A stretch of 64,000 nt of DNA. Source: Streptomyces xanthii. Lineage in GTDB: Bacteria; Actinomycetota; Actinomycetes; Streptomycetales; Streptomycetaceae. Shown here one piece after another: positions 52,803 through 61,915 of the stretch. The notes under the pieces are model-generated. The model did no database searches, was not told the DNA's origin, and was given only the letters and a program-made list of their open reading frames with translations. The position numbers were made by a program, and so were the translations under genes. The DNA lies in assembly GCF_014621695.1 (NCBI RefSeq), contig NZ_CP061281.1:6572001-6636000 (forward strand), given 5' to 3'. Numbering within the stretch: position 1 is the stretch's first letter; every line of letters begins with the position of its first letter.

Positions 52803-54140
52803 ATGACCATCCCGTTGCTGCTTCTCGCGGCCGCCTTCCTCCTGATCCTCGCCAACGGCTTCTTCGTGGCCGCCGAGTTCGGCCTCGTCACGGTGGAGCG
52901 CCCCGACGCCGAGCAGGCCGCCGCCGCCGGCGACAAGCGGGCCCGCACCGTCGTGGCCGCGCTCAAGGAACTGTCCTTCCAGCTCTCCGGCACCCAGCTC
53001 GGCATCACCATCACCTCACTGGTCGTCGGCATGCTCGCCGAGCCGGCCCTCGCCGAACTGCTGCACGGCCCGTTCACCGCCGTCGGCGTCCCCGAGGGCG
53101 CGGCGCGCGGCATCAGCGTCGTCGTCGGCATGCTCCTCGCCGCCGCCGTCCAGATGGTGATCGGCGAACTCGTCCCGAAGAACTGGGCGGTCTCCAAGCC
53201 GCTGCAGGTCGCCCGCTTCGTCGCGGGCCCCCAGCACGTCTTCTCCCGCCTGTTCCGCCCGGTCATCGCCGTCCTCAACGCCGTCGCGAACCGCCTGGTG
53301 CGCGCCCTCGGCGTCGAACCGGCCGACGAGCTGGCCTCCGCGCGCACCCCGGGCGAACTGGTCTCGCTGGCCCGCCACTCGGCGCAGGCCGGCGCCCTGG
53401 AGCAGGACACGGCGGACCTGTTCGTCCGCACCCTGTCGCTCGCCGAGCTCACCGCGCAGCACGTCATGACCCCGCGCGTGAAGGTCAGCGCCCTCCAGGC
53501 CTCCGCGACCGCCGAGGACGTGGTCAACCTGACCCGCGCCACCGGCCTGTCCCGCTTCCCCGTGTACCGGGAGCGGATCGACGAGGTCGTCGGCATGGTC
53601 CACCTCAAGGACGCCCTCGCGATCCCCGCGCACGAGCGGCTGCGCACCCCCGTCGCCCGGATCGCCCAGGCCCCGCTCCTCGTCCCCGAGACGCTCCCGG
53701 TGCAGCCGCTGCTCGCGCGCCTGCGCAGCGAACAGCCCATCGCGGTCGTCGTAGACGAGTACGGCGGCACCGCCGGCGTCGTCACCCTCGAGGACATCGT
53801 GGAGGAGCTCGTCGGCGAGGTCCGCGACGAGCACGACCGCCACGACCTGCCCGAGCTCGCCCCGCTGCCCCCGGAGGACGGCCGCCCCGCCTGGGAGGCC
53901 GACGGCAGCTGCCGCGTCGACGTCCTGCGCCGCATCGGCCTCGAAGCACCCGACGGCCCGTACGAGACCGTCGCCGGACTCGTCGCCGACCTGCTCGGCC
54001 GCATCCCCGCCGCCGGCGACAGGGCCGAGCTGCCCGGCTGGCGGCTCGCCGTGCGCCAGGTCGACCACTACCGGGCCGAGCGGGTCCGGATCGTCCGGCT
54101 CGCGGACGCCCCGCAGCCCGTCCTGGAGGCGGCCCGATGA
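52803..54140 (+). CDS. CNNM/CBS/CorC-HlyC family membrane protein
   Basis: 445 residues. A CNNM (DUF21) transmembrane domain (about 1-195; LLAAAFLLILANGFFVAAEF) is followed by a CBS pair (about 215-335) and a C-terminal CorC_HlyC domain (about 355-440). The family is linked to Mg2+/Co2+ export or resistance; the old name hemolysin is misleading. A 257-bp leader precedes it, in which I saw no M-box. The stop overlaps the next gene by 4 bp. Confidence 0.93.
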   Translation: MTIPLLLLAAAFLLILANGFFVAAEFGLVTVERPDAEQAAAAGDKRARTVVAALKELSFQLSGTQLGITITSLVVGMLAEPALAELLHGPFTAVGVPEGAARGISVVVGMLLAAAVQMVIGELVPKNWAVSKPLQVARFVAGPQHVFSRLFRPVIAVLNAVANRLVRALGVEPADELASARTPGELVSLARHSAQAGALEQDTADLFVRTLSLAELTAQHVMTPRVKVSALQASATAEDVVNLTRATGLSRFPVYRERIDEVVGMVHLKDALAIPAHERLRTPVARIAQAPLLVPETLPVQPLLARLRSEQPIAVVVDEYGGTAGVVTLEDIVEELVGEVRDEHDRHDLPELAPLPPEDGRPAWEADGSCRVDVLRRIGLEAPDGPYETVAGLVADLLGRIPAAGDRAELPGWRLAVRQVDHYRAERVRIVRLADAPQPVLEAAR

Positions 54141-55201
54141 GCGCCCTGCAACTGTTCTTCGCCGCGCTGCTGGTGCTGGCGAACGGGTTCTTCGTCGGCG
54201 CCGAGTTCGCTCTCGTCTCCGTGCGCCGCAGCCAGATCGAACCCATTCCGGGCAACCGCGCCCGCCAGGTCCTCTACGGACTCGAGCACCTGCCCCAGAT
54301 GATGGCGGCCGCCCAGTTCGGCATCACCGTCTGCTCACTGACGCTGGGCGCGGTGGCCGAGCCGACCGTCGCCCGTCTTCTGGAGCCGGTCTTCGAGGCG
54401 GTCCACCTGCCCGAGGGCATGATCCACCCCCTCGGCTACGTGATCGCGCTCGCCGCCGTCGTCTTCCTCCACCTCGTCATCGGCGAGATGGTCCCGAAGA
54501 ACCTGGCGATGGCCGCGCCCGAGAAGACGGCGCTGTGGTTCAGCCCCGGGCTCGTCGCGTTCGCCCGCCTGTGCAAGCCCGTCACGATCGCCCTCGGCGC
54601 CTGCGCCCGGCTGGTCCTGCGGCTCTTCCGGGTCGAGCCCAAGGACGAGGTCGAGGCCGTCTTCACCAGCGAGCAGCTCAACCGCCTCGTCGAGGACGCG
54701 GGCCAGGCCGGCCTGCTCGGACCCGAGGAGCAGGAACGGCTCGAGGACGCGCTCGAACTGGGCTCGCGCCCGGTGACGGACGTGCTCCTGGCCCGCCCCT
54801 CCCTGGTGACGGTCGGCCCGTCCGTGACCCCCGCCCAGATCATCGAACTGACCGGCCGCACCGGGTACTCCCGGTTCCCGGTCTGCGCGGACGGCGGCGC
54901 GTTCATGGGCTACCTGCACGTGAAGGACGTCCTGGACCTCATCGACGGCCCGGACACGGACCGGGCGGTCCCGCAGCACCTGTGGCGCCCGATGACGACC
55001 CTGCGCTCCGAACTGCCGCTGGACGACGCCCTGACGGTGATGCGCCGCGCGGCCACCCACCTGGCCCAGGTCGCGGACGCGTCGGGCCGCGTCCTGGGCC
55101 TCGTCGCCCTGGAGGACGTCCTGGAGCTCCTGGTCGGCGAGGTCACCGACCCGACCCACCAGGTCCCGCCGGCCCGGACCCGTGTGGACCTGTCGGCCTG
55201 A
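54137..55201 (+). CDS. CNNM/CBS membrane protein lacking the CorC_HlyC domain
   Basis: 354 residues. CNNM domain (LFFAALLVLANGFFVGAEFA) and CBS pair (TGRTGYSRFPVCADGGAFMG) are as in the upstream paralogue, but the protein ends after the CBS domains. The start ATG overlaps the previous stop (ATGA), so the two paralogues are translationally coupled and may form a heteromeric transporter. Followed by a dispersed repeat element. Confidence 0.92.
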   Translation: MSALQLFFAALLVLANGFFVGAEFALVSVRRSQIEPIPGNRARQVLYGLEHLPQMMAAAQFGITVCSLTLGAVAEPTVARLLEPVFEAVHLPEGMIHPLGYVIALAAVVFLHLVIGEMVPKNLAMAAPEKTALWFSPGLVAFARLCKPVTIALGACARLVLRLFRVEPKDEVEAVFTSEQLNRLVEDAGQAGLLGPEEQERLEDALELGSRPVTDVLLARPSLVTVGPSVTPAQIIELTGRTGYSRFPVCADGGAFMGYLHVKDVLDLIDGPDTDRAVPQHLWRPMTTLRSELPLDDALTVMRRAATHLAQVADASGRVLGLVALEDVLELLVGEVTDPTHQVPPARTRVDLSA

Positions 55202-55225
55202 GCGGGCCCCCTTTCGGCTTTCCCC

Positions 55226-55383
55226 CGGTGGGGGCTGGCCGCGCAGTTCCCCGCGCCCCTGAGATGCGCACTTCGTGCGCGATCTCATCGGTCGCCCCTG
55301 AAATGCGACGCGAAGCGTCTGCATTTCAGGGGCGCGGGGAACTGCGCGAGAAGCCCCACGGGCAGCACCCGGCGACGAACCGG
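55226..55383. repeat. Dispersed palindromic intergenic repeat, copy 5
   Basis: CGGTGGGGGCTGGCCGCGCA then GTTCCCCGCGCCCCTGAGAT at the left. The mirrored right end is GAAATGC...GCATTTCAGGGGCGCGGGG followed by AACTGCGCGAGAAGCCCCAC. Two stacked hairpins (GAGATGCGCACTTCGTGCGC and AAATGCGACGCGAAGCGTCT) form the centre. Lies between convergent genes. Confidence 0.8.
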
Positions 55384-55405
55384 TGAACCCACGGCGTGAC
55401 CCGCC

Positions 55406-57286
55406 CTAGAACCCGGCACCCCCACGCGGCCCCCGCCCCGAGAGGACCTCCCCGTACGCCTGCATGAGATCGGCCAGCCGAAGCGTCGCCAGGTCGTCCC
55501 GCGTGGGCTCGACCAGATACCCGGTCAGCCGAAGGTCCCGGTACGCACAGGACTTCTCGTAGAGCGTCCGCAGGAACCGCCCGTTCCCGAGCTCGTCGAT
55601 CCACCCCTGGTCGACCACGTGCCCGGCGATGGACCTCAGCTCCTCCAGCGCCTCCTCGTCCCACACGTCCCCGTTCTCCCCCGCGAGCACCTCCCCGATG
55701 GACGTGAGCTCGAGCGGCCGGTACGAGGGGAAGTCGACCCGGGTCGTGAAGCGGGACGACAGCCCCGGATTGGCGGCGAGCAGCCGGTCCATCCCCTCGG
55801 GATATCCGGCGAGGATCACCACCAGATGGTCCCGGTTGTCCTCGGCCCGCTTCAGCAGCACCTGAAGGGCCTCGTCCCCGTACGCGTCCCCCTTGCCGTA
55901 CCCGGAGTTGGACAGCGCGTACGCCTCGTCCACGAAGAGGACGCCGCCGAGCGCCGAGTCGATCAGCTCGTTGGCCTTCACCGCGGTCTGGCCGAGGTAC
56001 TCGCCGACGAGATCCGCGCGCTGGGCCTCCACGAGGTGATCGCCGCCGAGCAGCCCGAGCGCGTAGAAGACCCGGCCGAGGATGCGCGCCACGGTCGTCT
56101 TGCCGGTGCCCGAGGGCCCGGAGAAGACGAAGTGCCGCTTCGGCGGCTGAACGGGCAGGCCCTGACCGGCCCGCAGCCGCGCCATGTTCAACTGCGCGGA
56201 CAGCGCCTTGACCTGGCGCTTGACCGGCTCCAGGCCGACCATCCGCTCCAGCTCGGCGAGCGCCTCCTCCAGCAGGGCGGGGTCCGCGGGCCCGGTGGGC
56301 AGCGGCGGCGGCACCGGCACCACGGCCTTCTCCCGCACGATGTCCGTCTCCTCGGGCGGGGGACCCGAGGACGCGCCCGGCGGCGGCAGGTCGGGGCCGG
56401 AGACCAGCAGATCGCGGCCGTCGCTCTCGTAGAGCGGGTCCACCGACTCCGCGCCGTCGAGGCCGTCCTGGTACCCGGTGAGCAGCGGTGCGAGATCGGA
56501 GCCGTCCGCGAGGTCGGCCAGGCCGTCGCCCTCGGAGATCGCGGCGAGCCGCGCGGAGGTGTCCATGAACGCGGGGTCGACGCGGTGGACGGCCCGGTAC
56601 AGCGGCAGCGCGGCCGCCGAGCGGCCCGTGCCCTCGTGCGCCCGCGCCAGCCAGTACCGCAGTTCCTTGCGCTGGGGCTGCTCGCTGCGGCAGCGCATCA
56701 GTGCGGCGGAGAGCAGCGGCTCCGCCTGCCCGTACATCTCGAGCCGCACCCGGGCCATGCCGCCGAACAGGCCGGCCTCGATGCCGAGCAGCGGGTCGTC
56801 GATCAGCGCCTCGGTGTGCCGGACCAGCTGCTCCCAGTCCTTGACCAGGTAGGCCCGGCAGGCGTGCAGGAAGCGGACGTGCCGGTCCGCGTCGACCGGC
56901 GGCAGCGTGGCCAGGGCCCGGTCGAGCTCGGGCACGTGCCGGCCGTCCAGCCAGTGCGAGGCGTGCGCGAGTAAGAGATCACGCGGCTGCTCCAGCACCG
57001 GCTGCACCCACCAGCCCAGCCAGTACCAGGAGTTGAGCGTCCTGCGGTGCCGTGTGCGCTGCTCGCCGAAGCGGTCCCGGTGCCGGAACATCCGCAGCAG
57101 CGCCGTCGTCGTGTCGACCCGCAACGCGTGCAGTCCGAGCCAGCCGTCCGCCATGCCCGGATCGATCCGGACGGCGGCCTTGAACTCCTCCTCCGCCTGC
57201 GGATAGGCGCCCATCGTGTAGGCGTCGACGCCTCGCAGCCAGGCGAGGTCGGCCGGGCCCGTCGGCGTGCCGGTGCCGAAGTCCAT
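55406..57286 (-). CDS. EccA/CbxX-like AAA+ ATPase with N-terminal TPR domain
   Basis: 626 residues. A TPR-like helical domain (about 1-270) and a Pro-rich linker precede a CbxX/CfqX AAA+ module. Walker A is FSGPSGTGKTTVA (about 388), Walker B is GVLFVDEAYAL (about 449), and the sensor region is VVILAGYPEGMDRL. The layout is that of EccA of type VII secretion. No esxA/B, eccC, eccD or mycP lies in the window, so its partner is unknown. ATG 57286 was used; GTG 57289 is possible. It lies 250 bp downstream of a candidate small RNA on the same strand. Confidence 0.88.
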   Translation of the reverse strand: MDFGTGTPTGPADLAWLRGVDAYTMGAYPQAEEEFKAAVRIDPGMADGWLGLHALRVDTTTALLRMFRHRDRFGEQRTRHRRTLNSWYWLGWWVQPVLEQPRDLLLAHASHWLDGRHVPELDRALATLPPVDADRHVRFLHACRAYLVKDWEQLVRHTEALIDDPLLGIEAGLFGGMARVRLEMYGQAEPLLSAALMRCRSEQPQRKELRYWLARAHEGTGRSAAALPLYRAVHRVDPAFMDTSARLAAISEGDGLADLADGSDLAPLLTGYQDGLDGAESVDPLYESDGRDLLVSGPDLPPPGASSGPPPEETDIVREKAVVPVPPPLPTGPADPALLEEALAELERMVGLEPVKRQVKALSAQLNMARLRAGQGLPVQPPKRHFVFSGPSGTGKTTVARILGRVFYALGLLGGDHLVEAQRADLVGEYLGQTAVKANELIDSALGGVLFVDEAYALSNSGYGKGDAYGDEALQVLLKRAEDNRDHLVVILAGYPEGMDRLLAANPGLSSRFTTRVDFPSYRPLELTSIGEVLAGENGDVWDEEALEELRSIAGHVVDQGWIDELGNGRFLRTLYEKSCAYRDLRLTGYLVEPTRDDLATLRLADLMQAYGEVLSGRGPRGGAGF

Positions 57287-57534
57287 CACGTCCCCCACAT
57301 GCCGTGCCCCCGATGAACCGCTCTGTCTTGGACGGGAGTTGCCACGATGCGGACAGCGAGCCGTCCCAGGCCGCACCGAGAGGCATCGTACCCGCGCGGG
57401 CAGGGTGGACCGTAGGGCGCGAAGGGGTCGGATCGGGGCGATCGCCGAGGATCCGGTGCAGGTGGGGGCGGTGCCCGATGGTGACCCTGGGTGAGCAGGC
57501 GGCGCCGCGCCGAGACCGGTTTGCGGCTTTGAGG

Positions 57535-57608
57535 GCAGAACGAAGCCCCCGATCACGGGGGAACAACCGGGGGCTTCGCGTCTGCGGGGCGGCCTCCGAA
57601 GGCCGCAC
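57535..57608 (-). ncRNA. Candidate small RNA or leader RNA
   Basis: On the minus strand a strong promoter, TTGACC (57639-57644) - 18 bp - TACGTT (57615-57620), predicts transcription from about 57608. The RNA would fold at once into a hairpin with stem GCGGCCT (57589-57606) and a second perfect 11-bp hairpin CGAAGCCCCCG (57541-57578). That second hairpin resembles a terminator and is followed by TTCTGCC. No open frame or ribosome-binding site is present. It could be a free sRNA of about 70-80 nt or an attenuator ahead of the AAA+ gene. Confidence 0.4.
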
Positions 57609-57693
57609 ATTCAGAACGTAAGTCCTGTACGGCCCCTCGGTCAAGCGGAGTTGAGGCACTCCGGGAAACTCGTGGAAGGCGCTTTCCGAGGGG

Positions 57694-58344
57694 TCAGCGC
57701 ACCGCTGGCGGACCTTCACGGTGAGTGACGGAACGGTGCTCCGGCGGGGTCACGGAGGGCCCTTGGCGCATCACGTACCCCTCCGGCTTCTCCTTGCACT
57801 CGCGCACCAATTCGTCCGCGAACGGCCAGGACGGGTCGAGGGCGAAGTGTGCGCGCTCCGCGGGGATCCACCCGTCCCAGAAGGCACGTTGGGGCTCACC
57901 GTCCCGGGCCCGCCCACGCGCCCAGGACGCCTCGGACGGCAGATCCAGCCACAGGAGCCGCGCCAGGAACGGCCGGATCGCGCTCCGTCCCGCGCCGACC
58001 CCTTCGATCAGCACCACGTCGGCGGCCGGAAGCGCGCGCACGGCACCGAACCGGCGCGCGTTCCAGTCGTACGTCTCGTAGTGCGCCGTCTCGCCCCGGG
58101 AGAGCGGCGCGAGCACCTGGGCGCGCAGCCGCTCGGTCCACGCGAACAGGGCGTCGTGGCTCGCGATGTCGTCGAGGCGCAGCACGGGCGCCCCGCCGAG
58201 CGCCGCCGCGAGCCGGGTCGTGAACGTCGACTTGCCGGAACCCGCGTGCCCGTCGACGCCGATCAGGCGCACGGGACCGCAGGAGGGCGGCAGCCGGCGC
58301 AGCCGGTCGGCGTACGGGGCGAGGGGTGCGTGCGCGTGGTCCAC
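57694..58344 (-). CDS. P-loop small-molecule kinase (uridine kinase-like)
   Basis: 216 residues. Walker A GVDGHAGSGKST is near residue 30. RLDDIASHDALFAWTERL follows, and VVLIEGVGAGRSAI is typical of uridine kinase-type proteins that make a Walker B-like ...EG strand. Substrate uncertain. GTG 58344 was chosen because the -10-like TACCCT lies about 8 nt upstream, suggesting a leaderless mRNA; a longer frame starting further upstream would be unusually His-rich. Convergent context leaves the small RNA locus downstream. Confidence 0.8.
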   Translation of the reverse strand: MDHAHAPLAPYADRLRRLPPSCGPVRLIGVDGHAGSGKSTFTTRLAAALGGAPVLRLDDIASHDALFAWTERLRAQVLAPLSRGETAHYETYDWNARRFGAVRALPAADVVLIEGVGAGRSAIRPFLARLLWLDLPSEASWARGRARDGEPQRAFWDGWIPAERAHFALDPSWPFADELVRECKEKPEGYVMRQGPSVTPPEHRSVTHREGPPAVR

Positions 58345-58580
58345 AGCGGTCAGGGTACGTGCCCGCGTACGCCGGTCGAGCAGGTGGCACCGCAGGTCAT
58401 GCCAGTGGTGGAGACCAATATTGATGGGGTGACCGGAGGCGAAACGCTGGTGGAAATCCCGCTCCGGCGGCCATAGTTGGCGCACTGTTCCACCAGGAAG
58501 CACACCCCGCGTCCGCGCCTTCAGCGCCTCCCGCCCCGTCCGTACCGTCCGTCCGACCCGTCGACTGGGGGAACCACCTG

Positions 58581-59972
58581 ATGACCCGACCCGATCCCGA
58601 CACCGTCGAGCACCCCGAGTCCCGCATGTCCCGCAGAAGCCTGCTCGCGGCGGCCGCGGGCGTCGCGCTCGCCGCCACGGCGGCCGGTACCGCGAGCGCC
58701 GCGCCCCTCGCCCCCGGTGCGAAGGCGGCGCCCCGCGCCGTGGACAACCACGCGTGGGTGACCCTCGCCGACTGGCTCTCCGGCACCGGGCGCGGCACCC
58801 GCACCGTCGCCGGCGCCCGCCCGGGCCTGACCCTCGACCGCCCCGCGGGCACCCGCTCGTACACCGACCCGCATCTGAACCGGACGGCCGACTGGGAGTA
58901 CGCGACCTGGACCTCGCCGGTCCACACGCTCTCCGTCCCCGCCACCGAGGTCATCGCCTCCTGGAACGCGCGCACCCCCGCCGGCACCTGGATCGAGGTC
59001 GAGCTGCAGGGCACGTACAGCGACGGCGGGAAGACGCCCTGGTACGTGATGGGCCGCTGGACCGCGGGGGACGACAAGGACGCCGACATCCGCCGCACCT
59101 CCGTCGACGACCAGAGCGACGGGAAGTCCAGCATCTGGACGGACACCTTCTCGATCGACGACGCGTCCTCCGGGCTGCGGCTCGTCTCCTACCGGCTGCG
59201 GCTGACCCTGCTGCGCACCCCGGGCGCCGACACCGCGCCGACCGTGTGGCGGCTCGGCGCGATGGGCTCCGACGTCCCGGACCGCTTCACCGTCCCGGCC
59301 TCCGCCCCGGGCCTGGCCGCCGAGCTGAAGGTCCCGCGCTACTCGCAGAACATCCACGCCGGCCAGTACCCCGAGTACGACAACGGCGGCGAGGCCTGGT
59401 GCAGCCCGACCTCCTCGCAGATGATCATCGAGTACTGGGGCCGCGAGCCCAGCTCCGACGACCTGTCCTGGGTGAATCCGGACTACGCGGACCCGCAGGT
59501 CTGCCACGCCGCGCGTTTTACGTATGACTACCAGTACGAGGGCTGCGGCAACTGGCCGTTCAACGCCGCCTACGCCGCCACGTACAAGGACCTGCAGGGT
59601 GTCGTCACCCGGCTCTCCTCCCTCACGGACCTGGAGACGCTGATCGCCGCGGGCATCCCGGCCATAACGTCACAGTCGTTCCTCAAGGAGGAGCTGACCG
59701 GCGCCGGCTACGGGACCTCGGGCCATCTGATGACGGTCATCGGCTTCACCGCCGACGGCGACGTGATCGCCAACGACCCGGCCTCGCCGAACGACCCGGC
59801 GGTCCGCCGCGTCTACAAGCGGCGCGAGTGGGAGAACATCTGGCTGCGCACCAAGCGCTACAACTCCACCGGCAAGGTCGTCTCCGGCACGGGCGGCGTC
59901 TGCTACCTGTACTTCCCGGCCCGGCCGTCGTCCCGCCAGCGCAAGGCGCTCGCAGCCGTGGGCGTGCGCTGA
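58581..59972 (+). CDS. Tat-exported C39-like cysteine peptidase family protein
   Basis: 463 residues. The twin-arginine signal MSRRSLLAAAAGVALAATAA begins near residue 16. A beta-rich middle (about 60-240, TWIEVELQGTYSDGG) precedes a C39-like papain-fold domain. That domain has the nucleophile Cys in EAWCSPTSSQMIIEYWG and His/Asp in SGHLMTVIGFTADGDVIAND. It is probably a secreted peptidase or amidase; the substrate is unknown. The upstream 236-bp gap has no clear promoter or other gene. ATG start. Confidence 0.88.
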   Translation: MTRPDPDTVEHPESRMSRRSLLAAAAGVALAATAAGTASAAPLAPGAKAAPRAVDNHAWVTLADWLSGTGRGTRTVAGARPGLTLDRPAGTRSYTDPHLNRTADWEYATWTSPVHTLSVPATEVIASWNARTPAGTWIEVELQGTYSDGGKTPWYVMGRWTAGDDKDADIRRTSVDDQSDGKSSIWTDTFSIDDASSGLRLVSYRLRLTLLRTPGADTAPTVWRLGAMGSDVPDRFTVPASAPGLAAELKVPRYSQNIHAGQYPEYDNGGEAWCSPTSSQMIIEYWGREPSSDDLSWVNPDYADPQVCHAARFTYDYQYEGCGNWPFNAAYAATYKDLQGVVTRLSSLTDLETLIAAGIPAITSQSFLKEELTGAGYGTSGHLMTVIGFTADGDVIANDPASPNDPAVRRVYKRREWENIWLRTKRYNSTGKVVSGTGGVCYLYFPARPSSRQRKALAAVGVR

Positions 59973-60104
59973 CGGGCGGCCGCGCCGCCGCGTGACCAAC
60001 GTCTCGGCCGCACCCGGCCGAGGCGGTGGCATGGTGGTGGGGGAGCCGCCGGGGAGACCGGCTCCCGGGGAAGCACCATCACGTCCACGAACAGCGAGAC
60101 AGCC

Positions 60105-60254
60105 ATGACCGCGAGCTCCGCCACCGCCCCCGCCTCCGCACGCACCCGCACGGGTGGCCCGCGGGAGGACGGCCCGAAGATCCTCGAGCACGTCCTCGGC
60201 TGGACCTTCGTGGTCGTGCTCGCGATGCTCGTGACCCAGCTCGGCTGGATGTGA
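60105..60254 (+). CDS. Small single-span membrane protein (49 residues)
   Basis: 49 residues: a Ser/Ala/Thr-rich N-terminus, a charged segment TRTGGPREDGPKILEHV and a C-terminal membrane helix LGWTFVVVLAMLVTQLGWM that ends the protein. ATG 60105 follows AGCGAGACAGCC with a GAGA ribosome-binding-like stretch. I recall small hypothetical proteins of this form in other Streptomyces. The function is unknown, and coding status rests on the clear membrane helix and codon bias. It converges on the second chitinase, with a shared terminator between. Confidence 0.65.
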   Translation: MTASSATAPASARTRTGGPREDGPKILEHVLGWTFVVVLAMLVTQLGWM

Positions 60255-60269
60255 GCCGTACATGACGGA

Positions 60270-60300
60270 GGGCGGGGCCCGGCGCAGCCGGACCCCGCCC
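60270..60300. terminator. Bidirectional terminator between the small membrane protein and chitinase genes
   Basis: GGGCGGGG-CCCGG with its complement CCGG-ACCCCGCCC (one mismatch/bulge), loop CGCA. It sits in the 68-bp gap between two convergent genes and can act in both directions. Confidence 0.7.
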
Positions 60301-60322
60301 CTCGTGCGTCTGGTGCCTCGCG

Positions 60323-61564
<1,242 letters not shown>

Positions 61565-61622
61565 CGTGTCTCCTCGTGGGGGAGGGGAGCGTGGGGGAAG
61601 TGGTGCTGGACCTGCGGGCAGG

Positions 61623-61663
61623 ACACTAGAAGGACTAGACCAGTGCGTCAATGGTCCGAACCA
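61623..61663 (-). promoter_or_regulatory. Chitinase promoter with paired 12-bp direct repeats (DasR-type sites)
   Basis: On the minus strand the -35 TTGACG (61646-61651) and -10 TAGTGT (61623-61628) have a 17-bp spacer. The repeats are TGGTCTAGTCCT (61631-61642) and TGGTTCGGACCA (61652-61663). Spacing and order copy those of the promoter at 47293-47334. Confidence 0.8.
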
Positions 61664-61732
61664 ATCCGCTCCGATTCCGGCCATGCGCCGGCCCGCGCTC
61701 TTGCGCGGTTCGAGCGCACGCGAAAAACTTTC

Positions 61733-61750
61733 AGTAAGCGGTCGTTAACT
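61733..61750. promoter_or_regulatory. TetR-type pseudo-palindrome upstream of the acyl-CoA dehydrogenase
   Basis: AGTAAGCG-GT-CGTTAACT: 8-bp half sites, 6 of 8 matching, in an AT-rich island (61721-61755) of the gap between the chitinase promoter and the dehydrogenase start. The form is typical of TetR-family operators of acyl-CoA genes. No TetR gene is seen in the window. Confidence 0.45.
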
Positions 61751-61915
61751 AGTGACGCGGGCTTCCGGATCGGGAATACTCAACACGCCGCAACCGCTGG
61801 TCAGCCGCTTCTGAGACCCAGAACGGCAGCATCGGTTCCGGTAGTGACCACCCCCGGTGGCGCCGCTCAACCCCGCGGCCGCCGCCGCAGCGCCCGCCCA
61901 GAGGAGAGCGTCGTT

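Noticed and set aside
52803..55201. Hemolysin function for the two CNNM proteins
   Set aside because: The hemolysin name is historical; the domain content points to metal transport.
57287..57693. tRNA gene in the gap next to the kinase
   Set aside because: No cloverleaf or T-loop GGTTCRANYCC was found; the hairpins fit the candidate small RNA better.
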